NCBI GenBank assembly: GCA_034509425.1
Contig: JAVTVJ010000033.1
Span: forward strand, 5,453,001-5,517,000
Direction of reading: 5' to 3'
From: Eopsaltria australis
Taxonomy: Eukaryota; Chordata; Aves; Passeriformes; Petroicidae
Length of the DNA stretch: 64,000 nucleotides
The position numbers were made by a program, and so were the translations under genes. Below the pieces are notes generated by a model. The model did no database searches and had not been told where the DNA came from. It saw nothing but the letters and a program-made list of their open reading frames with translations. This document shows positions 22,545 through 35,599 of the stretch, one piece after another. Numbering within the stretch: the first letter of the stretch is position 1; every line of letters starts with the position of its first letter.

Positions 22545-22640
22545 ACAAAGCATCCATGATACCTCCACATCTTAGGTGTTTTGTGCAGTTCTGGTCATCT
22601 CCTCTTCAAAGAGAAAACCAGAAAAGCAATGAGAGAAAGA
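22545..22640 (+). mobile_element. Possible ancient L3/CR1-type LINE remnant
   Basis: 'ccacatcttaggtgttttg' followed by 'tgcagttctggtcatctcc' and then '...cttcaaagagaaaaccagaa' resembles the conserved VQFWGP-coding stretch of old CR1/L3 LINEs (…TGTGCAGTTCTGGTC…, then an AAA-rich 'aaaaagga' block and 'cagaaaag'). The copy is short and diverged, with no usable reading frame. It may extend to about 22790. Confidence 0.4.
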
Positions 22641-24699
22641 GGTCAGCTTTATGATAACTTCTGCAAAGGGAGAGTCTTAAGGTGCTTAACCGCACTTATA
22701 AGGACATCTAGAATGGAAAAATGTTTGAGAAGTGGAACCAGAAATAACCTTATCTAATACTTTTCCCCAAAGAAGAAGAGAAGAAATGAAATTCTCAAGA
22801 ACTACATTTAAAACAAAGACAAAAAATTATACTTTTCCTTACAACACAGTCCAGTCATATCCTTCTATGATAAGGTCACCCACCTAGAACTGGAACTGAA
22901 TACCACAGAATGCTGTGTAGACCCAAAACTCCAAACCATAGAGGAGTTCACAAAAGACTTAAGCAAACTGAAACTGAATTCAGGTTTTGGCTCCAGAAGT
23001 CTCTAATCTTGGACAAGAAGAATTTAGTCTACCCATACTGATCTTCTTTCTTTAAGTATGTTCTACATTAAGGTTACTTGGCTGAGACGGTTGGACTTTT
23101 GATCAGACCTAATAACAACATTCCCAAACACAAGACTTTTAAGTGTGCAGCTTTTGCCTTATGGAATCAAGAAACAAGGGCCTGGGATCAAGTCTGACAA
23201 CAATTCTGTTTTGCCTGTTCCATTCATAAACACCAGGACACAAACTGTCAGAAACTGAACTCAGCTTTTGTCTCTGCTTTGTCATTAATTCTATATTATT
23301 TAATTCGCATTAATTCCGTCACATTATTGTATGCCTGCTGTAGTAACTGTTTACTTTGCTTTCAGAGACATCCAAGAACTGAATTCACTGTTATGTGAGC
23401 TATTGAAAAATAGATTGAATAATTTACTTTAGACTGTGAAGGCAAGAATATTATATGTAAGTTAGTAATTGCTGTGTAAAAAATAGCCCCTGTGAGGAAT
23501 TTTTCTTGTAGGTAAATAACTATTGGTTTGTTTTTAAAAAAAATCATGAAATATATGTAAATTCAACAGAAATCATAGATCATCTACAAATTGTGATTTT
23601 CTTTATAAGCTTCATACAGAAGAAAAAGTTCTACCATAATAAAAGAAAAATCTTGAAGAAAATGACATCATGGAATTCCTTCTTTGTCTTTTAGCAGATA
23701 TAGATTCAACTTAATCATTTCTCAAACCAGAAACTGTCTCACTGCTACTACCAGTTGTCATGATCTGACACAGAATGTACTTTGTTCCACAGAGAAGGTC
23801 AGGGAGTCCCTACTACAATCCCATGTTCAGATTATGACCTGAGTGACACAAAATCAGCTGTTTTCATTGTTCCAGTGTGTTTCTTGAAGTGTCTATTTTC
23901 TACTAAAAAAAATTCAGGGTCTCTTCCCTACTTTGACCTCTCCCTTACTAAACTGAATATCTAGTATGAATTGCAAGAATTTATATGAGTTTACAAATGA
24001 ACACAAGGAAGAAACACCTCATAAAACAAAGGTGTAACTTTCAGGGAGCATCAAACCTGAAAAAGAAATACTGCAGGAGCTGCATAGTTGGGGAGCTAAA
24101 GCTTAATGGTGTGCTTTTGTTGGTTTTGTTGTTTGTTGTTTACCCTAGAAATTTAATGCACTTATCCTTATCTCTTATAATGTTATATAAAAGAATATGT
24201 TAGCAGATGAAATTTTCTGTATACAAATCATCATCTTTCAGTAGTGGGATATATCATCATTCTCTGCAATAGTGTTATTCCAATACTGCTTTAGATCCAT
24301 TAATTCCAATATCAGGAAAAGAATGATGTCATTATCTCAGAGAAGACATTTATTTCCAGATGTAGTATCTGTGAGAGAATGAACTGGTGACCAAAATACT
24401 TACGATATCTAACTATCCAAATTAGTCTTCCTGTAATGTTTCAGTTCTTTGGTAGAGTAAGAGTTTGAAACAGCGCATGTAATCCATTAGTCATTTAAAA
24501 GACTTAAAATATGATAATTAATGCTGATTATAATAATATCTAACAGTAAAAAAAACTTGCAATCACCGATAGTAAAGATTAAAGGAATCTGACTTTTTAG
24601 CTTCAGCTGACACATAATTTAAGGGAAAATAAATAGAATCCACATCTGATGCATAAAAGTACAGTCATAAAGAAGCTGTAGCAGCAGAGAAACACGCTT
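22641..24699. other. 2 kb non-coding stretch
   Basis: No gene is recognised. The part at 22860-23000 is somewhat GC-richer and could be a decayed repeat. The ORFs at 23362-24203 lack familiar domains. Confidence 0.5.
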
Positions 24700-24770
24700 C
24701 ACTGGCCTTATCTCACCTGTATCTCCTGAAGTTTAACCTAATTGGGCTTAATTAGTCCAACCTAATTATG
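24700..24770. promoter_or_regulatory. Candidate regulatory block: GATA, E-box and three homeodomain-like sites
   Basis: Within 65 bp the plus strand has CTTATCT (a GATA site on the minus strand, 24707-24713), CACCTG (24714-24719), AACCTAATT (24735-24743), CTTAATTAG (24747-24755) and a second AACCTAATT (24759-24767). The two AACCTAATT copies flank the central TTAATTA site at nearly even spacing. The motifs are observed, while enhancer function is inferred only from their density. Confidence 0.35.
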
Positions 24771-26848
24771 TGTGTTTCTTTTGCACTGAATGACAAGTAT
24801 TTGTTCCAGGAAGCTATTACTCAGCCTGAAGACAAGTAGTATAATTGATTCTTTGAGAACTGGAATATATGTTAATATGGAAAGAACTAGGCTACCAGTC
24901 TAGACAAGCGAATAATCTTTTTCATGGCTAAAATTAGGAAAAATAAATCACGGAGTTTGGCTGGTAAATTGTTGCACATTCTTGATAGCTAACTGAAGGG
25001 GTCTAAAGATGGATGTCTGCATGGGAGCTAAATGCCAAAACCCAGGAGATCCTGTTAATATAGGAGGTATAACTGAATGAGAAGATATCTTGCTAAACAT
25101 AAATGTGTTTTTTTAGAGTGAACTTGGTAGCTCTTCAGAATTACAGAATGTTCATTGATCAGAGGTTGCTTTTCAAGCCCCAAAATGGGAACTTAGAGCT
25201 CTAGGTAACATGCAAGCACCTGTACATAGACATCCACTTTAAGCTGTCTGCAATCAGAATTAGCTCTGATACATGGGGCCAATTTAGCTGCCGAAATACA
25301 GACACCTACTGCCATTGGAGACATCACAAGGTGTCCAAGTCCTCCACATCAGTCTGTCATACACAGAGCAGGACCTAAAGGAGGTCCTTGGCCTTCTGGA
25401 ACAACAGCTGGATATTAAGTCAGAGTGATAGATTATTACATGTCAAAAAACCCAGTAAAAATCATGAGAAGGATGACCCTACTATCACCTATTTCTGACT
25501 TTTTGGTGTGCAATATCTGTGAGAGATACAGACCCTGTTTTCATGAGCTCTAACTAGTGCATGCTAACTTTGACTGTAAAGCAAACTGCAGACAGACATC
25601 TTTTGTGAAACTAAAAAATTTAATCATGTATTTACCTCCCACTTTTTCAACTACATCTGTCTTTCCTGCTGACTGTGCATTCTGAGTGAAATATATAAAT
25701 ACAAAATGAACTGCATGAAAATGAAATTAAATTCCTGCTGGAGATTTGATAGACTAAAAAAGTAGAAAATTCTGATATTAAATTAAGCCTTGCTGAGTCT
25801 TGAGAACAGCTTTCCAAACATTTTAAACTGGAATGCTTTGGTAGGATTATAGGTCAGGGAAAGTCTTCCTGACTGGAGTTCAGTAACCAGCTCTAGTATA
25901 CGACTTCAACTAAACTAAATAAAATAAGAAGGGATATTGCAGAGCAATTTGGAATAATCTCAAGGAGTATTACCCATGAGATAAATCCACATGTTTTAAA
26001 AACTCCTACCTTTTACTGAACATCCATCAAAGTTCCTCTTTTGTCAAGGAGCTGACTTTTTTGAGTAAAAGAAAATTAAGTTTTTGTCCCTTTCTTCCCT
26101 TCATTTTCTAGAAGATTTTATGGTTTTATCTCATAAAGATGAAAAGATTGGAAGAAGCCTTCATGCTTGAAAGCAAATTTCATTGAGACTCAGCAGACAG
26201 TTTTTGGGTGTCTCCTTTCCATCCTGTAGCATAATCTCAAAGATTTTCTGATGAAGTCTAATATCCTGTTCAACATAGGAAACAAAAATGTTTGAAAATT
26301 TACTTATTAAACATTAACTACTACAATAAACCTCAAAGTCAATAAAAGGCACAAAATAGTATTAGGCATCTACCTGCTTGCTTTATCAGGAAGATCAAAA
26401 TCTATTTAAAACCCTTTCTAAGGTAGATGATTCTTCTTACAGAAAGACTTAGGAGGTTACAGAGAAGAAAAATGTCTGTGACTCTCAATGAATTTAATGA
26501 AGAAGAGATCTGTCTATCATTCACCACTGATAAATATCAGATCCTCCTTGTAATTCTTAGTGAATGCATTTTTCTTCAAAGTGACTACAGACAGTCCTGT
26601 CCTCCCTTCTGGTTTCATCACACCAAGGCTCCAACATATTAAGTTTGGGGTTTTTTTAAAGAATGGTTTTTGTATCACTGGCAGTCAGAATGAAAGTAGA
26701 TGTTTTTGCAACTGTAGCAAAGGTATAAAATATATTCCTCTGCCTTTCTGTCTTTATCTGTGTCCCCAAATAACTATTTTAAGCAATATGCAGAAATCTT
26801 ACGCTGGGTATTGTGAAGGAGGCACCTCTTCAAAAGTATCTGGAAACA
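24771..26848. other. 2 kb non-coding stretch
   Basis: No gene is recognised. The part at 25000-25420 is less AT-rich and may be an unclassified old repeat. An ORF at 26427-26642 follows a T-rich tract ending in ACAG, but its translation shows no known domain and no donor site supports an exon. Confidence 0.5.
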
Positions 26849-26980
26849 TAAAATCATAGAATCATTTAGGTTGGGGGATTAAACCTCTATGGTCATTCAG
26901 TCCAACCATCAATCTAGCACCGCCAAGTCCAAATCTAATAGGAAGCAGTTTGATCTGAGCACTTTAAAACTTCTCCATGA
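26849..26980 (-). mobile_element. CR1 LINE fragment, 3' end (minus strand)
   Basis: The plus strand begins with the complement of the CR1 terminal repeats (AATCATAGAATCATTTAGGT, 26853-26872). It continues with 'cagtccaaccatcaatctag' (26899-26918) and 'caccgccaagtcc', typical of a CR1 subfamily 3' untranslated region read backwards. Only about 130 bp remain, and similarity fades near 26980. Confidence 0.88.
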
Positions 26981-29459
26981 TGTGTTAGCCTTGTAACCCA
27001 GCAATAACAGACTTTTGTGCTTTAGAATCCTTAAAGGAATATCTTCTATGGTAGGAGGTTATCAGCAGAATCCTGACAAATTTTTGACATCTACAGTGAA
27101 GAAACCAATGTCTGAACAAGGAGGTTTAGAGCTCCACTAAAGAAAAAAGCATTTGCATTCCAGAGTAAATTGCATCCCAATATTCTCTTAATTGATTAAA
27201 TTTTGAAAAAATGTCCCCTTTGCTCAGTTGAGTGTGTAGCTGCATACTAACATACCTAAGTCTTAGTGTGCTGGTATAGTTTGTGTACACTGCTTCCCCA
27301 ATCCATGGAAGGCACATGGTTTCATGGGTGTTTTTTGTTTTGTTTTGCATTGTCTAGGGAGGGGGTTGGGGTATTTTTTGTTTGTTTTGTTTTGTTGGAA
27401 ATTCTTCAAGCTATAACCAACTCTGAAGACAATATTCACATCTTGGTGTTCTTCTGATTATGTAATATAGCTCTGATTGAACTTCTGTCCTAATTATACC
27501 ATGGGAAGAGAAGTCCTTTAGGAGCATCCAACAAAAGAAGATGCCATAGAGTTAAAGTGACTAAATTAATCAACATTTTAATTAAACATTAATGAGAAGG
27601 ATTGTGTCATTTTTGGATGTAAAACTTAGAGTAACTCTTTAAGTCACTTGAAAAAAATAACCCTTTAACATATAGAGGCTTTTCTTTGAAGGGGGCTATA
27701 TGTTTAGTGTAGCCCAACATAAAATATTTGTTATTTGGAGAATTTGGCTTATGCTGGAGCTAGGCTCTGTGGGATCCTCCTGTAGCTGTGACAATGTTGA
27801 CTTTTCTTCTAATATTGATTAAAAAGATGATTAAAGATATTTTCAGCAAAGGGAAATTAAAAGAGCCTAGACATTAGATTTTTCATAAATCAAGACTAAT
27901 CATGCAATGCATTTCAATTAAAAATACAACAAATTTTCCAAACTCAAAGCTTCACTAGGCAGGATGAGCTTCATGGGTACATGGGTTCTTAAGGGATTTT
28001 TTGTGTGTTTCTTTGTTTTATTCTATTTGATTTAATTGAGTATGGGACACCATGCTTCTGAATGTATTTCTAATGTGATTGCATTTTTTTCCTAAATGCT
28101 TGCTAAATTGATCAATGGAAATAGCAAATATTTATATGTTAATTTCCCTGATTATTTGTTTCAATGGCAAAACATTATTCAGATAGAGCTGGAAATACAA
28201 GGTATTACAGAAATTACTATGGCTTATTTTTTTTAAGATTCCTGACACTTAGCTTTTATAGCTTCTATGACTGCATCAGTAATGCACACAGAAAAAATTG
28301 TTAACTGCCAAGAACACAATGTATTTCTAATCATATTCCATCAATGACATGTGTTTTACATTGTTAAATCATTTTGGCTGAAAAACAGAGGTTCAGAATG
28401 GAATATAAAAAGCCCGTTCTTTCAGTTTCTTTGCATTATTCATAAATGCAGTACCTTGTCAGCACTTAGAGTGTAATCAAAACATAAATGTTGTACGAAT
28501 ATTTTGTGTTCAAACTGCATGTAGGATGTTCCTAAGTTACACAATACATTGCATTGTCTTTTTTATAGTCAGTATAAAATTTTAACTATGTGTGTCATAA
28601 GTTCTGTAAAAGCAAGGCTGTCTACTGTTTCCTTTTTGTTCACTGTTTCAAAAGAATGAGTTGAAATTGAAAAAACCATAAAACAACCCTCAAGAAAATC
28701 AACAAGCTGTTTTTATCCTTTACCATTGAATCTCATTCATACTCATTATGCTGTTGCATGGTATAACGATATAATTTTCAAACTAACTCTTTTGAGCACT
28801 GGTTTGCGTGTTTCAGAGATAAATAGCATTATGAATAAATAAAAAACCCCACCATTGCAGTTGTTTTTTTGTGCAGTGAAGAATAGGATAATGAAAAGCG
28901 ACTTCTGTGTTCTGGCAGCTTGGAGTCTCTCACTATGTACTGAAAGCTGAAAAAAAAAAAAAAAAGCAAGTCTAGATTCCCGAGAAATTGTGAAATAGCA
29001 AAGATAAAAAAAACTTTAACATACTCCAATTCTACCAAAAAAAAAAAAAAAAAAAAAAAAAGAGAGAAAAGGGGATGCAATGATTTACAACTGAAGATGT
29101 GGGAAGTGAAGTTAAAAAGTATTTTTATTGTCCCCTCTGATGAACAGACTACAGAAAACTTTTCCTCCTATTATACTAAGTGTCTTTCTTGTTATCTTCC
29201 ACAATTTCCGCAGTAATACATAAAAACCACTTTTTTCAGAATTTTCTTTAATTTTGTTTAGGGACACTTTAATACTATAAAATATAACAAGAAAACTTAG
29301 AAAAACCTCAGTTTTAACTGAAGATATAATAGAATAGAGTTTCTTGGAAAAAACTTGGGCCTATGCATAAATTCAACAGAATGCAAAAATTTTGCTCAAT
29401 ATTTTGCTTCATTGGATTATGAGAATCCATCTTTCTCAAAGGGCCCCTTTATATATTGA
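26981..29459. other. 2.5 kb AT-rich non-coding stretch with A runs
   Basis: No gene or named transposon is seen. Runs of 16 A (28950-28965) and 25 A (29037-29061) lie close together. The poly-Phe ORF at 28829-29080 is their antisense translation and is not a gene. Confidence 0.55.
29037..29061. repeat. Poly(A) tract, 25 A
   Basis: Uninterrupted A run, with a 16-A run 71 bp upstream (28950-28965). Confidence 0.95.
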
Positions 29460-30300
29460 AAGGTGTCCCCAGCACCTTCTTATTTTCAGGCTGAACAAGC
29501 ACAGTTGTCTCAGCCTTTCTTCATGGAAGAGGTGATTCAACCTTTTATTTTTATTTTTTTTTTGTTCTCTTCTGGACCTTCTCTAATAGGTCCACATCTT
29601 TTCTTTGTCAGGAACCTCAAAGCTGAATGCAGTACTCTAGGTGTGGTCTCAAGAGAATGGAGTAGATGGACAGGATCACCTCCCTCAACTTGCTGGCTAT
29701 GTTTCTATCTTTGCTACCCAGAATACAATTGTCTTTCTGGGCTGCAAGGCCAGCTTATATGTAATTTTTCATCCACCAGCATCCCCAAATTCTTTTTCAT
29801 AAGACAGCTTTCAACACATTCACCCCCCAGCCCGCATTGATACTGCAGACTTCCCCAAACCATGTCCCTCCCATGCAGCAGCAAGAATATTTTGCAGGGA
29901 CTGTATCAAAGGCTTTGCAGAAGCCTGGGTAGATGACAACCATAGCTCTTCCCTCGTCCACTGATACATTAGAAGGACATTAGATTAGTCAGACACAGTT
30001 TGTACTTGGTGAAACCATGTGTGCTGTCTCTAATCACTTCATGTCTTCCATATGTTGTGACATATATTCCAGAGCGATCTGCTCCATTATTTTATGGGTT
30101 GTGGAGGTGAGATTAGTCCTGAAAGGCTGAAAGCCTCACCTCATATTGGTGAGATGTGTGCCAGACTAGTTTTTGGAAGTGCTCCAACCAATATAACAAA
30201 AGTCTGTTTGATATCATGATCACCAATGCATTTTATAGAAAAGAAGCCAGCTGTACTTCATCAGGTGCCTGTCTTCAGAGAAAGGCTAGACAGACTGTCT
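29460..30300 (-). pseudogene. CR1 LINE ORF2 fragment with internal deletion (minus strand)
   Basis: Read on the minus strand, 30300 to about 29895 covers CR1 reverse-transcriptase sequence up to motif A; '...gggtagatgac' at 29927-29937 is the complement of the start of the VDFLKAFD-type box. The next segment, 29885 to 29460, jumps to the region well after the FADD box, recognisable by 'tctggaccttctc' (29571-29583), 'gtactctaggtgtggtctca' (29633-29652) and 'catccaccagcatcccc' (29770-29786) on the plus strand. RT motifs B and C in between are deleted. The 3' end of the element is also missing. The 125-codon plus-strand ORF at 29463-29840 is antisense CR1 and not a gene. Confidence 0.87.
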
Positions 30301-31983
30301 CCCAAGAGGTCACAGGTGCCTAACTTCCACCATTTCATTACTTAGCCAGTGAAGCTCGAGCTGATAAGAAGTTGTCATTGATTTTCCAAGATCTGGTGTT
30401 AGGAGACTTCAGTCATTGCACTAAGGCAAGATGCCCCAGTATCTTTGCTTAGCCAGGGTGGATTGTGGATTTCAGTCAAATACAGTCAGTATACTTACTC
30501 ACTTGAGTTACTTTTCAATATTAAACAATGAGCTTCACAGTGCCCTCTACATAACCACTGGAGTATCCTAGCCGTTCATAAAAGTCTGGGAAATACGGAA
30601 AAGCCACATCTCTCTAAACTAGCACACAGAAGTCAGTAAAGAAATGTCAAGACATCACAATTATTATTAGAAACATCTGTCTGTATAATTGAATGAAGTG
30701 CTATTTCTTTTAAAATCTTTAGCCATCCTCTAGCATGTCGATGATATGTATTTGTCCTTTTTTAAAATTTTATTTTTAGCTTTTTATTTTCACTTTTTTA
30801 TTTTCTATATCTGCCATTGCTTGACCCTATATAATACCAGATATGTTCATGGGTTGTATCTCCACAGAGCTGGCTCCAGTATTGTGGGAGTTATTGTATC
30901 TTTATAATCTTTCTACGTCTTCTACTCCATTTAAATATAGCAATACAACTTTCCTGGCACCTCTCCTTGAAATAGGAGTCAGACTGTGCTTTTATCATGC
31001 CTGTATGTACTGTGTAGTATATATTCATGTAAATATTTTAAAATGTACATATACATGTACTGAGGCTGGGCAAAATCTGTAATTTTCAGACAAATATCAG
31101 CAATATTGGGATTTTGATTTTTAGGGATTTTTTTTTTAAGAATTACGAAAACTATTTGAAAAATCCTACCTGGGTTATGAGTATTCAGTCACAAAAATTG
31201 TGCTAAAGCTTCTGTACTGCTGATGACTAATTGCTAAAATCAGCGTAAGAAATTTAAGCTAACACTGCAGGGTCAATGTTTTCCTTAAATGAAACAGATG
31301 AGACCTAGAGTTTCCATCTAACAGACTTAACTAGAAAATCTGTAGTAAAATAAAGCCTGGACTGAAAAAGTGGATCTCAAATGGTTAAACTATTTAAAAT
31401 GAGAAAATCTGGTTCTCAAACACATTGTAAAGACTTTAAAATATAAATAAAATTACAATATATTTAATTATATGCAATTAAAATAGATTTCAACCCCCAA
31501 GCAACATTTGCTTTAAAACACTACTTACAGAGAAATAAAAAATGGTAATGACTTCTAAATACTCCAGTGGCATCATTTAAAAACAATGCAGTGAATGTAT
31601 TAAATTTGACATGGAAGATAAATACAATTAAATAGGAAAATGCTCATTTTGATTTGAGACCTTCTTTCAGAAGCCATGCATCACTGGTGCAGGGCAATTT
31701 TCTTTTTAGCATATCTACAGGAAAAGCACAAATGTAATAGCAATGGCATCAGTTTCACTTATATAGTTTCAAAACCAACACATTTAGTGTTAGCTAGTCA
31801 AAGTAGGCTAATTGCTCCTACTCTATTTGTTGGAAATTCTGGAACAGGAAACGAAAATGAAAAATATGTAAGATGGGTAGATCCAGATTCAGAATAATCC
31901 TGCCCCTAGTGGTACCCATTTTACGAAACATGCAAAATTTGTCTTCTGTGTAGAACACAGGAATAATTTTGAAATCACAATGA
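30301..31983. other. AT-rich non-coding stretch
   Basis: The first ~140 bp may still belong to the CR1 piece on its left. The rest has no recognised gene or repeat. T-rich around 30757-30803. Confidence 0.5.
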
Positions 31984-32490
31984 ATTATAGAATCATAGAA
32001 CAGTCTAGGTTAGAAGGGACCTTGAAAAATCATCTTGTTCAGCCTTTGGTGGGAAAGAGATCCTTGATGAGATTACCTAGCACACCATTCACTTACAACA
32101 CCTTGAAAAACTCCAGTGAAAGGCAGTATCCCATGTCTCCAAGAAGGTTCTTCCTCTGACTGATTCTTCTTACTGCAAAAAAAAACTCTTTCTTATTTTG
32201 AGATTAAGCATCTCCAGGAGCAACTTTTACTCATTGTTCCTTGTGTTTGTGTGACTTACTGAGAAAAGAGTGCTTCCATCTTCTTTTTAGCTGCCCTCTA
32301 AGTACTGGAATACTGTGATGAGGTCCTATTAGGCCTTTTCTTCTCAGGGGAGGAGAGACTTAACTTCTTCATTCTTTCATCATAAGGCAGGTTTTACAGT
32401 CATCTGATTATTTTGTGACCTTCCTCTGAAGTCTCTCCAGTCTATCTGTACCTTTTTTGAATTGTGGGGCCAGAACTGGCCATATTTGAT
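31984..32490 (-). mobile_element. CR1 LINE fragment, 3' end (minus strand)
   Basis: The plus strand starts with the complement of the terminal octamers (ATTATAGAATCATAGAACAG, 31985-32004), then 'ggttagaagggaccttga' (32008-32025), the classic CR1 3' end. It runs through the 3' untranslated region and the last ORF2 codons to 'gtggggccagaactggcc' (32464-32481), the complement of the CR1 segment coding for a GPxxKKD-type stretch. It is about 500 bp long, 5' truncated and has stops in all frames. Confidence 0.93.
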
Positions 32491-34479
32491 ATGTTAAGAA
32501 TGGAAGAAAAGAATATAAAAAATCAAAGTATCCTGGAAATTTAGAGATTTTGTTTTAATACAATTTTAAGACTTACCTCTTAATTTACTAATATACAGAG
32601 TCAATGCTATTCCTGTCTACTGAACTATTCAACCTTACTTGCTATGCAAGAAATTGTCAGTGTTATTGTGCACCCTGAAGCAATGTCTTTACATCTACAG
32701 AGTGACACAGAATAAAATGAAATGTTACATAGTTCAGCAGGATGTGCTGTAATTCTCTTGTGGTGTTTTAAAAACAATGCAAATAAATGTTCATGTGAGG
32801 AAATTGCTAACTAGTCATTGTTTGAACTGTGTACCTGTTCCTTAGAATGATTTGCGTTTAATACAATCAAATAAAATTTATTCAGTCAAGTAGTTTGCCA
32901 TCTTGTATTTAATATTTAATGATAAGGGTAAACAAATGCTTATATTTATCCTTCCCATCTATACATAGATAAGTAGATCTGTAAATTTACAGACACCCAC
33001 ATAGATATCTGAGACTATTCGGCATCAAATATTGGTTTTCTTAAACTTCTACTGTTTGCACACTTGGGGTCTTTCAGGGAAAAAATAACTCTAATTAACT
33101 TTCAGAATAAAAAATTCAAACTACCCTAAATAATTTCCTTAATATTTTTTGTAGTGGATCACTGAGGCTACTTCATAAAGTTAGATAAACTACATTTACT
33201 TCTGAGTTTAATCTGGTTTAAGTAATCCAATTTAAATTCACCATTCTAGTTTGGATTTTTTTCCTGAGTCTCTCTGTGTAGCCACATCCAAAAGCACATC
33301 TAGAGTAAATTCAGGAATGGGATAACTGCTTGTTTTAATCCAAGAAATATAGGAAGTTGTCAGCTGTATTGCCTCTTGCAAAATATGAATAAAATTGGTC
33401 TAAATGTATAGTCCATTACAATTTTGGTTTCAATAGAATAATTTACCAATAAATTCAGAGATAATACTATTATGTCTATCAAAACCCCCATGCTACTAAA
33501 TGTCCCAACCTTTCTTTGCTCTGCTTCCTACATGTGATATCTATTTTGTGTAAGAGGATTTTCCATTCTGGCCATTTTGCCCCTATACTGGGTGCTTGAA
33601 CTTTTCTTAATTTTCAGCATTATTTGGCTGCTATTGATTATTATATCTGAACTCTAGCTGCTGGCTGAGAAGGTGAAGCTCTTCTACGGCCTGTGTTTCT
33701 GATTTATCAAATGTCATGGATACCTTGGATGCTCAGAAAATTTCATACAACAATAGATGAACATATTTGAGCAGCTAAATATATCCTCTGGAAAATCAGA
33801 TTATCCCAGCAATTTAGACACAAATTTTAGAATGACAGAAAAGATATATGCTCATTTATGCTTATATTAGCTCAGAAACTGCATATGCCCATTTCTGTTT
33901 ATTGACTACAATGAGAGATTAGGGTGGCTACCTGAGATTTAGACCTCTAACTTCAGGTGCTTAAGATTTTGTGTATGAATTCTATTTCCACTTTCAAAAT
34001 GAATGCTGAACTAATTTAGCTACTCTGAAATAGCATTCAAAATAGACATTGAAATATACTAGGGTATTCAGAAAGCCAGAATACTGTTCTCAAGGTGATA
34101 TAGTTATTAACCCCAATTTGTCACACTGCTCACATTGTTTATGAGGCTTTACATTGTTATCTTTTGTGTTCTTCAGTACTGCAACAAAAACCTGCAGACA
34201 AAAAAAAACCCAAATCACCACAAAAAAATAAACTCCCCAAAAAAATGAAGAAGGAAAGGCACCAGGGAATGATGGTATGGAATAATAATCACAAGATCTT
34301 TCAGACCCTTCACAGACTTATTTCTGCTGAGTTAACATACAAGTTATTTATGGTGGCATCATATGGTACATTTTGGGTAGGGGTTATGTTGAGATGTTTA
34401 ACATAAAGCAATCAGATTCTTGAAGCTACTTTTGCTACCTCTACTGGTGCCTTAGTGCAAAAGTAGAATTCTCTGATGA
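32491..34479. other. 2 kb AT-rich non-coding stretch
   Basis: No gene is recognised. An A-rich patch lies at 34199-34250. A perfect 8-bp inverted repeat ATTCTCTG/CAGAGAAT (34468-34475 and 34482-34489, 6-base loop) lies at its right edge, next to the CR1 piece. Confidence 0.5.
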
Positions 34480-35085
34480 AACAGAGAATATCTGACAGTA
34501 TCAACCTAAGGGATTAAGAGAGCTGGCTGATATCATTGTGAGGTCATTGTCCATAATCTTTGAGAAGTCATGGAGACATCTCAGAAAATTAAAAGAAGAC
34601 TGATGTTACCTGCAACTACAAGAAGGGCTTAAACACGGATCCAGGAAATTATAAGGTCCATCACTCTTACTTCATTCCTTGGGAAGGTTATGGTAGAAAA
34701 CCTCCCAGGGGATATCACAAGGCACATGAAGCACATGATTGGTTAAAATTTTCACCAAGGGAAAATTGTGCTTGAAAAACCAGATCATCTCTAAGACAAA
34801 GTAATCAGATTTCTTGATTTTATGTGAGCAGTGGACATTATTTACCCAGATTCCTTCAAGGTTTTTAATAGGTTTTCCTACTACCTTTTCCTGGAGAAAT
34901 GGATGTGTTATGGTCTAGAAACGTATCTGTGTGGTGGGTGGGGCTGTACCCAGAGGGTGGTGGTAAATAGTTCCTTTTCAAATGGTCAGCCTTTCACAGG
35001 TAGGACGTCCCCAGGGATCAATATTTTGCCCAATGCTTTTTAGTATCTTTGTGAATGGTCTGGATGATGGAATCAAGTGTCTGCA
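34480..35085 (+). pseudogene. CR1 LINE ORF2 fragment, RT region (plus strand, old copy)
   Basis: 'agagctggctgatatcattg' (34519-34538), 'ttgagaagtcatggagac' (34560-34577), '...ggaaattataaggtcc' and 'caccaagggaaaattgtgct' (34752-34771) follow in the order of the CR1 ORF2 segment leading into and through the fingers and palm of the reverse transcriptase. Further on come 'caggtaggacgtccccaggg' and 'tttgtgaatggtctggatga' (35049-35068). Stops and indels are frequent, so it is dead. The copy ends before the FADD box and lacks the 3' half. Confidence 0.85.
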
Positions 35086-35599
35086 GGGAGGTTCTATGAA
35101 ATCGTTCTCTTCATGATGCAGCAGACAAATCTTTAGACTTCACAGTGTCATACCGTGGAAGGAGAGAGAGAGAAAGGTGAATGAAAGTTTTTTTGTATTG
35201 GGGCTCTGATAACAGAAAACTTGGAACTTAGGTTTATGGAGCTTTCTTCTGGACACAATAAATATACTGAGTTATTGACTTCAGATGATCACTTTAAATG
35301 TTTAGCTTTTTTATTTTCCTATTTTTTTCCAGTATAAAAGCTATGAATCTTTACTTCAGCAAATATGTTTCAACCTTTACATATCTTCTGCTTCCTGCAA
35401 TCATTTATGACCATGACCAGCCTACACTCCATTTGTTTAACTGATTTTAACTTTTCTGGCAGCAGTGGCTTGTCTGGATTCAAGATCATGCAATATTACA
35501 ACCACTTTTGCTTTTTTGAGATAGGCTTTGGTTTCATTAAGATTCTACTAGATAAACTAATGTAGGTCTGGCTTCCTTTTATTGATTAAATCTTGTGGC
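35086..35599. other. Spacer between two CR1 pieces
   Basis: About 510 bp that do not look like CR1. They may be DNA that separated two insertions, or a replaced part of one element. A short GA-rich run lies at 35159-35178. Confidence 0.5.

Noticed and set aside
26427..26642. ORF after a pyrimidine tract and ACAG, as an exon candidate
   Set aside because: No donor site pairing, no known protein similarity and no neighbouring exon.
29463..29840. 125-codon ORF, one of the longest in the window
   Set aside because: It is the antisense strand of a CR1 ORF2 fragment.
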